From Hordeum vulgare subsp. vulgare (lineage: Eukaryota > Streptophyta > Magnoliopsida > Poales > Poaceae): a DNA stretch of 64,000 bases. A program made the position numbers and the translations under genes. The stretch spans positions 397,991,993-398,055,992 of the forward strand of contig NC_058520.1 in NCBI RefSeq assembly GCF_904849725.1. The letters are read 5' to 3'. The notes under the pieces were generated by a model that was given only the letters and a program-made list of their open reading frames with translations, did not search any database and was not told the origin of the DNA. Below are positions 25,006 through 35,266 of this stretch, in pieces (the stretch's first letter is position 1; every line of letters begins with the position of its first letter).

Positions 25006-27658
25006 AGCATCCCCAAGCTTAACTCCTTCTCGTCCTCGAGTAGGGAAGTGATAAAGACTTAATTTTTGATGTGGAATGCTACCTAGCATAGTTGTCATTT
25101 GTAACTTCTTTCATGTGACATGGATGTTCAGATCCGTAAGATTCAAAACAATAGTTTTCTATTGACAATAAACAATAATACTTCAAGCAAACTAGCAAGG
25201 TAATCATGAACTTTCGAAATAACAAGGCCAAAGAAAGTTATCCCTCCAAAATCATATAGTCTGGCTATGCTCCATCATCCCCACACAACTAATTTAAATC
25301 CTGCACAACCTCGGCATTGGCCAAGTAATTGTTTACGCACTCTTACTTTCTCAAACCTTTTTCAACTGTGACGCAATACATGAGTGTGAGCCATGGATAT
25401 AACACTATGGTGGAATAGAGTGTGGTGGAGGTTGTGAGACAAAAAAGAGGAGATGGTCACATCGACTCGGCGTATCAAAGGGCTATGGAGATTCCCATTA
25501 ATAGATATCAATGTGAATGAGTAGGGATTGCCATACAATGGATGCACTAGAGCTATAAGTACGTGAAGCTCAAAAGGAGAACTAGTGGGTGTGCATCCAA
25601 CTTGCTTGCTCACGAAGACCTAGGGAAATTTTGAGGAAGCACATCATTGGAATATACAAGCCAAGTTATATAATGAAGATTCCCACTAGCATATGGTCGT
25701 GACAAAATGAGAGGCTCTCAATCATGAAGAATATGGTGCTATTATGAAGCACAAGTGTGGAAAGAGATAGTAGCATTGTCCCTTCTCTGTTTTTCTCTCT
25801 TTTTTTATTTGGGCTCTTTGGCCTCTTTCCATATCTCTCTCTTTTTTTTGGGAAACTTTGGCCTTTTTTTTATTTCCTCACATGGGACAATGGTCTAATA
25901 ATGATGATGATCACACTTTTATTTACTCACAGCTCAAAGCTCAGAACGATGATGACTATAGGAAATGCCTCCGATAGTGTACCGGGATGTGCAACGATCT
26001 AGCTTGGCGTATGACGTTGAAACATCTCGCTGGCTATCTTACGATCATGCAATGGCAATATGAGAGTGACGGCACCAGTCATGAGATAGAACGGTGGGAG
26101 TTGCATGGCAATATATCTCGGAATGGCTATGAAAATACCATAGTAGGTAGGTATGGTGGCTGTTTTGAGGAAGGCATATGGTGGGTTTGTGCACCGGCGA
26201 AAATTGCGCGGCACTAGAGAGGCTAGCAATGGTGGAAGGTGAAAGTGCATCTATACCATGGACTCACATTAGTCATGAAGAACTCACATAATTATTGTGA
26301 AAGTTTTTATTAGTAATCGAAACAAAGTGCTAAACGCATACTCCTAGGTGAAGGGTTGGTAGGTGTTAACCATCACGCGATCCCGACCGCAACACAAAGG
26401 ATGACAATCAATAGATCAATTATGCTCTGACTTCCTAACATAGTGGTTCACCATACGTTCATGTTACGGGAATCACTAACTTCAACACAAGTATTTCTAG
26501 ATTCACAACACCCTACTATAATAACTCTTAGTATTACCATATCGACTTCTCAAAACTAATTGAGAGGAATGAAACTTCTCTTTCTAATCAGTGCACATGA
26601 AGATGGAAGTTTTATTGTATCCTCTTTGGATACCTGTCACCTTTGGTACTACTTTCATAGCACAAGCCAACTACCAAGTTACGCACCGCCATACTCTAAA
26701 CGATCTAAGTGAAGCACACAGAGCAAAATTGCCTGACTCAAAAGATATAAGCGAAGCTCAACGAGTATTCTAGCAAATTCACGATGAGTGAATGTCTCTC
26801 TCAAAAGGTGTGCAGCAAGGATGATTGTGACACAACAAAAAGAAAAGACTCCTACGATACAAGACGCTCCAAGCAAAACACATATCATGTGGTGAATAAA
26901 AATATAGCTCCAAGTAATGTTACCGATGGATTGAAGACGAAAGAGGGGATGCCTTCCCGGGGCATCCCCAAGCTTAGGCTTTTTGGTGTCCTTGAATTTG
27001 GCTTGGGATTCCTTGGGCATCCCCAAGCTTGAGCTCTTTCCACTCTTTATCCCTTTTTCCATGAGAACATCACCCAAAACTTGAAAACTTCACAACACAA
27101 AACTTTAAACAGAAACTCGTGATATCATTAGCACAAGAAAACAAACTACCACCTTTTGAGGTACTGTAGCAAACTTGATTTGTATTTATATAGGTGTTAG
27201 AGTAATGTATTCTCACTTTTCCATGTCTAGTACTCCCCGATACTATCCATAGTTTCATCAAAACAAGCAACCAACACAACAAAAACAAAATCTGTCAAAA
27301 ACAGACCAGTCTGTAGCAATCTGTATACTTCGTATACTTCTGGTACCTCAAAAATTCTGAAAAATTACGACAGCCTGGGAAAATGGCATATCAACCATCC
27401 GCAAAAGAATTCAACTCAAAATGTCTTTCTGGATAAAAATGAAAAATAATTTTGTGAGCGAAAAGTTTCTGTCTTTTTCCAGCAGGATCAAACAACCAAC
27501 ACCAAACTAGTCATAAAGGTTTTGCTTGGCTCAAACACAAAAAGAAACACAAAAGACACAATCGTAACAGAATTATAATGGTGTGGACGCAAAAAAACAG
27601 AAAGCAAAAAGGTAAATTCATTGGGTTGCCTCCCAACAAGCGCTATTGTTTAACGCCC
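25006..27658 (-). other. Non-coding internal region with polypurine tract and repeated PPT motif
   Basis: No protein motif is found in 2.65 kb, where Athila-type elements would carry pol. The polypurine tract lies at 25007-25020 (minus strand AAGCTTGGGGATGC) directly before the 3' LTR. The same 14 nt recur exactly at 26963-26976 and 27017-27030. T-rich low-complexity runs occur at 25790-25880. Confidence 0.8.
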
Positions 27659-28825
27659 TTAGCTAGGCAAAAGGTGATGGAATAACGTATCGTCGTCTTT
27701 GGTACTCAAACCATAAGTAGCCCTCATCATGGATTCATAAGGCAATCTTATTTTATTTCTAGGAAAATGCTCCATGCCCTTCTTTAAAGGAAATTGAAAT
27801 CTAATATTCCCTTCCTTCATATCGATGATAGCACCAATAGTCCTTAGCAAAGGTCTACCAAGAATGATAGGGCATGCAGGATTGCAATCAATATCAAGAA
27901 CAATGAAATCCACGGGTACATAGTTCTTATTTGCAATAATAAGAACATCATTGATCCTTCCCATGGTTTTCTTGACAGTAGAATCCACAACATGTAAATT
28001 AAGAGAGCACTCCTCAATCTCATTAAATCCCAGAGCATCACATAAAGACTTTGGAATCGCGGAAACACTAGCAACCAAATCACACAAAGCATTGCATTCA
28101 TAGTTTTTGATTTTGATTTTGATAGTAGGTTCCCACTCATCATGAATCTTTCTAGGAATAGAAACTTCCAACTCAAGTTTCTCTTCAAGAGATTTTATCA
28201 TAGCATCGACGATATGATCGGTAAAGGCCTTGTTTTGGCTATAAGCGTGTGGAGAGTTTAGCATGGATTGCATCATGGAAATACATTCAATCAAAGAGAA
28301 ACTATCATAATTGAATTCCTTGAAATCCAAAGTAGTAGTTTCATTACTACTCAAAGTTTTGATATCTTCTACTCCACTTTCAATGCTTTTAGCATCAAGA
28401 TAGATGGACTTCGAATCATTGGGGCATTTTTCAACCAAAGTGGATTCATATCTAGCCCCATCATCATTAGGTTTGACACTAGAAAACAAGGATTCAATGG
28501 GAGTCACACCAAGCACTTTAAGATCTTCGTGATTCTCATCAAAAATTTCAGGTTTAGCATGCATTTTATTTTCTAAGGTAGCCTGTTTATCAGAAATCTG
28601 GCCTACCAATTTTTCAAGATGAGCAAACTGAGAATTTAGAGCAAGGAATTCTTTGGCCACATCATCAACTTCTTTATTCATGAAAACCAAAAAAGAATTT
28701 TGCTCCTTTAGTTCTCTACGGAAGTAACTGTTATAATCAAACTGTGTAGACATGAAGCTTTTAACACTAATTTCAATCTCTTCCAACCTCGCATAGTAAG
28801 CATCAAAATCCTTTGGCTGGGCCAT
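27659..28825 (-). CDS. Gag-protease-like protein of non-autonomous Athila-like element
   Basis: The frame is open from 28987, but the start is placed at the ATG of MAQPKDFD (28825), because the preceding 54 residues look like translated leader. The product is about 388 aa. Its N-terminal third is charged and helical (EEIEISVKSF, LNSQFAHLEKLVGQISDKQ), suggesting a coiled coil. The C-terminal part is a retropepsin-like domain: LCDLVASVSAIPKSLCDALG, then PVDFIVLDID and PIILGRPLLRTIGAIID. The usual Asp-Leu-Gly-Ala of Athila-type proteases reads Asp-Leu-Val-Ala, so activity is doubtful. No zinc knuckle, RT or integrase follows. The frame has no stop over its full length, which stands out beside the decayed host element. 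It may act in capsid assembly; this is inference. Confidence 0.8.
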   Translation of the reverse strand: MAQPKDFDAYYARLEEIEISVKSFMSTQFDYNSYFRRELKEQNSFLVFMNKEVDDVAKEFLALNSQFAHLEKLVGQISDKQATLENKMHAKPEIFDENHEDLKVLGVTPIESLFSSVKPNDDGARYESTLVEKCPNDSKSIYLDAKSIESGVEDIKTLSSNETTTLDFKEFNYDSFSLIECISMMQSMLNSPHAYSQNKAFTDHIVDAMIKSLEEKLELEVSIPRKIHDEWEPTIKIKIKNYECNALCDLVASVSAIPKSLCDALGFNEIEECSLNLHVVDSTVKKTMGRINDVLIIANKNYVPVDFIVLDIDCNPACPIILGRPLLRTIGAIIDMKEGNIRFQFPLKKGMEHFPRNKIRLPYESMMRATYGLSTKDDDTLFHHLLPS

Positions 28826-29067
28826 ACAGGTCTTAGCAGGCAGACAAGCGCACAAACGAACAGAAAGCAAACGAAAGAAAAGGGCGAATGAAAAAGGCAA
28901 ACATTTTTGTAAATTTTTGTTTTTCAGAAGTGGGGGAGAGGAAAACGAGAGGCAAAAAAGTAAATGCAAGATATGAGTATGCGACACTTACTTGGATAAG
29001 CTTCACTAGAATAATCCCCGGTGCCAGAAATTGACACGTTGACGGGAGACTATTCTTGACTTGATCC

Positions 29068-29085
29068 TCCCCGGCAACGGCGCCA
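29068..29085 (-). other. Primer binding site of the Athila-like element
   Basis: The minus strand reads TGGCGCCGTTGCCGGGGA, 11 nt internal to the 5' LTR. This is the standard site of Athila-type Gypsy elements, usually assigned to tRNA-Asp. Confidence 0.88.
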
Positions 29086-29096
29086 GAAATCCTTCT

Positions 29097-30607
29097 TGCT
29101 AACTATTGAGTTTGCGTTGGTTTTTCCCTTGAAGAGGAAAGGGTGATGCAGCATAGTAGCAGTAAGTATTTCCCTCAGTTTTGAGAACCAAGGTATCAAT
29201 CCAGTAGGAGAATCAAACCAAGTGTCCAGAGTACCTGCGCAAACACAAACGAGCTTGCACCCAACGCTTTAAAGGGGTTGTCAGTCCCTTCAAGATTGAT
29301 TGCAAAGTGAGATCTGAAGGCGGAAATGGCAACAAAGTAAAAGTGTAAGGCTGAAAAATATGATGTGAAGTAGACCCGGGGGCCATAGTGTTCACTAGAG
29401 GCTTCTCTCAAAATAGCAAATATTATAGTGGGTGAACAAATTAATGTCGAGCAATTTATAGAACCGCGCAAAGTCATGAAGATATCTAAGGCAATGATCA
29501 TACATATAGGCATCACGTCCAAGACAAGTAGACCGATACTTTTTGCATCTACTACTATTACTCCACACATCGACCGCTATCCAGCATACATCTAGTGTAT
29601 TGAGTTCATGACGAACAGAGTAACGCCTTAAGCAAGATGACATGATGTAGAGGGATAAACTCAAACCAATGATGTAAACCCCATCTTTTTACCCTTGATG
29701 ACAACAACACGATGCGTGCCTCGGTACCCCTTCTGTCACTGGGTGAGGTCACCATACGGTATGAACCCAAAACCAAGCACATCTCCCATTGCAAGAATCA
29801 TAGATCAAGTTGGCCAAACAAAACCCACAACTCGAAGAGAATTACGAGGATATGAAATCATGCATATAAGAGATCAGAAGAAACTCAAATAAGATTCATA
29901 GATAATCTGATCATAAATCCACAATTCATCGGATCTCGACAAACACACCACAAAGAAGATTACATCGGATAGATCTCCATGAAGAACATGGAGAACTTTG
30001 TATTGAATATCCAAGAGAGAGAAGAAGCCATCTAGCTACTAGCTATGGACCCAAAGGTCTATGGTGAACTACTCACGCATCATCGGAGAGGCAATGGTGT
30101 TGATGAAGATGCCCTCGGTATCTGAATCCCCCCTCCGGCAGGGCACCAGGACGTGCCCCAGATGGGATCTTGCGGAGACAGAAGCTTGCGGCGGCAGAAA
30201 AGTATTTTCGTGGATCTCTCGTGTATTTTTGGATTTTTCGGTAATTTATAGGCAGAAGAGGTAGGGCAGACGAGCCACAGCGGGCCCACAAGCCTGCTAG
30301 GCTCGTCCCCCCTGGCCACGCCTAGGGGGCTTGTGGCCTCCCCTGGTGGCCTCTGCCTTGGTTTTCTCGTCCCATGCGTATCTTCTGTTCCGCAAAAAAT
30401 CTTTTCAGAAGTTTTATTCCGTTTGGACTCCATTTAATATTCTCCTATGAAAAGGGTCAACAACACGGAAAAAACAAGAACTGGCACTTGGCATTGAGTT
30501 AATAAGTTAGTACCAAAAAAGATATAAAAGGCATACAAAACATCCAAAGTTTGACAAGATAATAGCATGGAACGATAAAAAATTATAGATACGTTGGAGA
30601 CGTATCA
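29097..30607 (-). repeat. 5' LTR of the non-autonomous Athila-like element (1511 bp)
   Basis: Starts at 30607 with TGATACGTCTCCAACG and ends at 29097 in ...TTAGCA. Collinear with the 3' LTR except for small indels. Confidence 0.92.
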
Positions 30608-30612
30608 TACTC

Positions 30613-31975
30613 ACACACTATCGGCACTCGATCCAGCTCTTCTCCTGACACGGTGTTAACCTGTGGTACTCGAGCGGTTACTCGCTTAGAGACATACTTG
30701 ACTTTGACCCCTTGGTCACTTGTCATGGTAATAGCCCTGTTGGCACATTCCAAGATGCTCTGGTGTTTGGCCAACCAATCCATGCCGAGAATTACTTCTG
30801 GGCCTTGCGACTTAATGACAATGAGGTCTGCTGAGAGTCTTATCCCATTGATAACAATCCCGACTTTCCTACACCCTAGGTTGGTCCTTAACACTGCTCT
30901 CGGTGTTTGTATTGCCATTTGCCCGTTAAGTAGAGTCGGATTCAAACCACATTTTTCCGCAAATCTTTGTGTAACAAAAGAATGTGAAGCACCACAGTCA
31001 AAAATATTGTTGTTGGGGTGGAGTTGACGAGGAACGTACCCAGAATGCAGTCCGGGTCTTCCTGTTCCCCTTGTGCGGAGATATGATTGATCCGCCCCCT
31101 GCCGTGATACTGCTGGTTACATGGAGCTTGGTTCTTGCCTGGTGCTCCTTGGCCTTGGTTTGGCGCATTGGGGCGTGGTGCGTCTGGCTTCTTGTTGGGA
31201 CACTGCCTGGAATAGTGCCCTTTCTGTCCACATCCAAAACAGGTAACTTGTGCTGGAAGGTTGGTCTTGGCCCTACTGTTGTTCGGTGGATTGAATGCTA
31301 GCTTGGTGTTGACTTGTTGCTGAGGCTGGTAGTTCTGGCAAAATGTTGGAGACTTGTACTGTTATTGTTGATAATTGGGTCTTGCTGGAGCTGACTGCCA
31401 TAGGCGTGGCTTCGGGTTACTAGGCCCTCCGCTACCCATCAGCTTGCACTTACGGGTGTCGTCCATTGCACGACGCTTATCCTCCAACATAAGGGCCTTA
31501 TTAACCAGATCGCTGAAGGTCCGGCATTCACAAACAACCAGTTGATAATGAAGTGACTGTTGCAGTTCTTCCATAAAGCGTTCCACTTTAGCGGCCTCAG
31601 TGTTGACATCCCGTGGTGCATATCTGGACAAGAGGTTGAACTTCTGCAAATACTCCATGACAGATCCACTGCCTTGCCTTAAGGCTCGGAATTCACGTTT
31701 TGTAATGGTCATCATCCCGGGAGGAATGTGAGCATCGCGGAATACCTCTTTGAACATAGCCCAAGTGATGAACTTCTCGGCTCGCATGATCTGAAATCCA
31801 TCCCACCAAGTTCTGGTTGTGCCTTCGAGATAGTGAGAAGCACAGAGGACTTTCTCACGATCATTAGTGCATTTGACCAACGCGAGGAGGTCTTCGATAG
31901 TACGGATCCAGTCATTGACATCCAATGGTTCAGTCGTCTCCGTGAATATGGGTGGCGTAGTTCGTATGAACTCAA
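30613..31975 (-). pseudogene. Gypsy gag C-terminal part, zinc knuckle, protease and start of RT
   Basis: From 31975 downwards: gag core (DVNDWIRTIEDLLALV, RTWWDGF, FRALRQGSGSVMEYLQKFN), a stop at 31362 (probably CAA to TAA), a CCHC zinc knuckle (CFGCGQKGHYSRQC), then protease. The protease site reads DCGAS rather than DSGAS and is reached only after a frameshift close to a run of five A (31000-31004). It continues with PEVILGMDWLAKH, and RT begins at LDRVPIVCEY, where the Athila-like element is inserted. The gag start lies beyond the BARE solo LTR at 31976-33787. Confidence 0.9.
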
Positions 31976-33294
31976 TGTTGGAAATATGCCCTAGAGGCAA
32001 TAATAAATTGGTTATTATTATATTTGCTTCTTCATAATAATCGTTTATTATCCATTCTATAATTGTATTGATTGGAAACTCAAATACATGTGTGGATACA
32101 TAGACAAAACACAGTCCCTAGTAAGCCTCTAGTTGACTATCTCGTTGATCAAAGATGGTTAAGGTTTCCTAGCCATAGACAAGTGTTGTCACTTGATAAG
32201 GGGATCACATCATTAGGAGAATGATGTGATGGACAAGACGCAAACTATAAACGTAGCATATGATCGTGTCAGTTTATTGCTACTGTTTTCTGCATGTCAA
32301 TGTATCTGTTCCTATGACCATGAGATCATGCAACTCTCAGACACCGGAGCAATACCTTGTGTGCATCACACGTCGCAACGTAACTGGGTGACTATAAAGG
32401 TGCTCTACAGGTATCTCCAAAGCTGTCTGTTGGGTTGGCATGGATCAATACTGGAATTTGTCACTCCATGTGATGGAGAGGTATCTCGGGGCCCACACGG
32501 TAATACAACATCACAACAAGCCTTGCAAGCAATGTGACTAAGGAGTTAGTTACGGGATCTTGTATTATGGAACGAGTAAAGAGACTTGCCAGTAATGAGA
32601 TTGAACTAGGTATGGAGATACCGACGATCTAATCTCGGACAAGTAACATACTGAAGGATAAAGGGAACAACATACGGGATTAACTGAGTCCTTGAGATAG
32701 AGGTTCAACCGATAGAGATATTCATAGAACATGTGGGAGCCAATATGGAAATCCAGGTCCCGCTATTGGTTATTGACCGGAGATTGTCTCAGGTCATGTA
32801 TGCATAGTTCTCGCACCCGCAGGGTCTGCACACTTAAGGTTCGGTGACGTTTCGATATAGTTGAGTTATAGGTGTTGGTGACCACAGGTTGTTCGGAGTC
32901 CTGGATGAGATCCCAGACGTCACGAGGAGCTCCGGAATGGTCCGGAGGTAAAGATTGATATGTAGGAAGTCCTGTTTTGGTCACGGAAAAAGTTTCGGGC
33001 TCATCGGTAGTGTACCGGGAGTGCTGGGAGGGGTGCCGGGGACCATATGGAAGGGTATCACTCCCCAAGGGGCCTCATGGGCTGTGGGAAGAGATAAACC
33101 AGCCCCTAGTGGGCTGGAATAAGTTCCCACTAAGGCCATAAGCTTTGAGAAGGAAAAATACAAGGTGGAAAGAGTTTCCAAGTGGGAAGGAGGAATCCTA
33201 CTCCAAATAGGATTGGAGTAGGACTCCTCCTCTCCTCCTTGCGCAAGGGAAGAAAGGGATGCCCAAGGGCGCAGCCCTCTCCCTCCTCTCCTCC

Positions 33295-33301
33295 TATATA
33301 T
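33295..33301 (+). promoter_or_regulatory. TATA box in BARE solo LTR
   Basis: CCTATATATGC matches the TATA region of other BARE LTRs here. Transcription from it would run antisense to the surrounding gag. Confidence 0.55.
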
Positions 33302-33416
33302 GCTAAGGGTTTTGAGGGTTTTAGACACAACAGAAAAGAACCACGTGATGCCCTCTCTCTATAGATTTGTTTCTCCTATAGTTTAAGTGGTGCTTAGGCG
33401 AAGCCCTGCTGGAATA

Positions 33417-33437
33417 GCACCACCACCACCACCACTA
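33417..33437. repeat. Short (CAC)n microsatellite
   Basis: A run of CAC triplets within the BARE solo LTR, six to seven copies. Confidence 0.8.
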
Positions 33438-33787
33438 CGCCGCTGTGCGGGATAACTCATCTACCTCTCCGCCCCTCTTGCTGGATCAAGAAGGTGGAGA
33501 TCGTCATCGAGCTGTACGTGTGCTAAACGCGGAGGTGTCGTCCGTTCGGCACTAGATCGGGAAGGATCGTGATGGGATCGCGGGACGGATCGTGATGAGA
33601 TCGCGGGACGGGTTGCAATTTGGATCACGAAGATGTTCCACTACATCAACCGCATTATATACGCTTCCGCTTAGCGATCTACAAGGGTATGTAGATTCAC
33701 TCTCCCCTCTCGTAGATGATCGTCGCCATGGATAGGTATTGCGTATGCGTAGGAAATTTTTTGTTTCCCATGCAACGTTCCACATCA

Positions 33788-34121
33788 CTCAGAGAGAGTA
33801 GAGCGACCATTGCCATTCCGTTTGCGGCGGTTTGTTCACCAAGACTTGAGCCAGCTGCTGAATAGCGGCATTACTGGCTTGATGTTTCTCGCGGAGAGCT
33901 TGAAGGAACTGAGCCATAGTCAAGCTTTCAGGAGGAGGCGGTGGCGGTGGAACATCGTCTTGCTGCTGCTCGTGGTGATCTCCAGCTTGAGCATCCCCTC
34001 CGGTTACCTGCTGTTGACCTAAAGAGGCAGAGCTGGGGTTGCCGAAGGTGCTGGTGCGAGTTGCAATCACCATCCTGTTAGGGGAGTAGACAGGGCAATT
34101 TGCCGAACTGGACGAAATCAT
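33788..34121 (-). pseudogene. Gypsy gag N-terminal part
   Basis: The open frame from 34121 has a Gln/Asp-rich linker, a run of seven prolines and a helical segment (MAQFLQALREKHQASNAAIQ). The protein continues at 31975 on the far side of the BARE solo LTR. ATG choice is uncertain; a second Met lies 16 residues in. The poly-Pro tract followed by a helical LxxL-rich block is common before the core gag domain of chromovirus-like elements. Confidence 0.8.
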
Positions 34122-35266
34122 AATGGATGATGTTCCAGTAAAAAGGGGGTCTGGTGTTGTGCTAGTGTGAGATTTTTAAGACAAAGATTTTTCGAAAAGC
34201 TAATGCATTAGATTAAAACAAGTGATGTAGTCGCTTACGAGCTGCCAAAGGTAGAAATGCGGCTTGCATCCAGACATGCTTACACAACACTCATGGTTCG
34301 CATGAACCGATACATGAATTTCCAACGCTTGGGGGGAAACTCCTAATTGCATATGTGGTGGTCCTAAGCGGCGGACTGCTCGGTCTCATAGGTGGGTTCT
34401 GCAGGATCTTCGTCTTCATCTTCATCTGAACTTTCCTCCTTTAGAGGAGTGGGAGAAGGAAGCTGTTCGTCTCGGCGCCTGTTGGTTGGCGAGGCAGCGT
34501 AGAGTTCAGTGTACTCTTCCGCGGTCAGACGACGACTCTGAATAGGAGTGGCCTGCAGCGGTGGTACTCCTCCTTGAAAAGCAACGCATGATCGTCCTTC
34601 GGGTGCTCCTTCCTTCTATGCCTTGCGGTTCTTCATCTTATCCATGCGGAGCAGATCCTTGACTTGATGCAGTTCTTGGCGAATCTTTGTTGACTTCTTG
34701 ATCAAAAGGTGCGTGAAAGTGTTGGAGGAGAGGATGAAGTAGGTCTAGAACCTTAGTGGAGTCCCGTCCTTTGAAGATGGGTTGAGAGTCCAACTCCCGT
34801 CTATCGCATCCTTAACAAAAGGTAGGTGACAAGTAGCTGGCTCGTTAGCCATCTCGGGAAGGATATCACGGAGACGCATGAGGGCCTCTTGTGCGGCTGT
34901 CTCCACTGCTAGCATCAGATCCTCCATTTGTGGTCCTTCAAAGAACCAACTAGTCGGGGAGTCATTAGCCTTCACTATCACATCCACGTTATTCATTGGT
35001 GTCGTCATTGACCCTGTGCTTGTGGTAGAGGAAGATGGGCGTGCGGCATACTTGGCACTTCTCGAGGCTATCACTCGAAAGTAGGGGAAAGCACGTCTCC
35101 AGAAGCATCCCAGGTACGGTGGCCATCTACAAGATGTAGGGGAGAAGGTTAGAAAGTTTTTAGTGGGTGCAGAATCTCAGGTTAAGGTCTAGGTGCACTA
35201 ATCGTCTTGGCTATCGTCCATGCTACCTAAGGCTTCCTATAGTCAGGATGATGCTGATACCAGCTC
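34122..35266 (-). other. Leader region of the Gypsy composite
   Basis: Between primer binding site and gag. It contains a 109-codon minus frame (35074-34745) with an acidic helical segment (MEDLMLAVETAAQEALMRLR) that matches no family I recognise. The primer binding site next to the LTR reads GAGC-TGGTATCAGC (minus, ending at 35266), close to the initiator-Met tRNA complement. Confidence 0.6.

Larger units (their letters stand above)
23517..30607 (-). mobile_element. Complete non-autonomous Athila-like LTR retrotransposon (7.1 kb)
   Basis: Two LTRs (23517-25005 and 29097-30607), primer binding site, a gag-protease frame and polypurine tract, flanked by a perfect 5 bp duplication TACTC (23512-23516 and 30608-30612). 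It splits the reverse transcriptase of the host Gypsy element within the CEY-PDV block. No reverse transcriptase, RNase H or integrase is present, so it depended on a partner for mobility. Confidence 0.92.
31976..33787 (+). mobile_element. BARE/WIS/Angela solo LTR (1812 bp)
   Basis: Starts TGTTGGAAATATGCCCTAG and ends CATGCAACGTTCCACATCA, with no internal region. Flanks are CTCAA (31971-31975) and CTCAG (33788-33792), a one-mismatch target duplication. It splits the gag of the Gypsy host: coding on the two sides is continuous once the LTR is removed. A solo LTR is the usual product of recombination between two LTRs of one element. Confidence 0.93.

Noticed and set aside
29068..29085. tRNA-like sequences at primer binding sites
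   Set aside because: Only 12-18 nt complementary to tRNA 3' ends; no cloverleaf follows, so no tRNA gene is called.
34745..35074. 109-codon minus-strand frame in the Gypsy leader as a separate gene
   Set aside because: No recognisable domain, and I could not tell it from chance; described under the leader instead.
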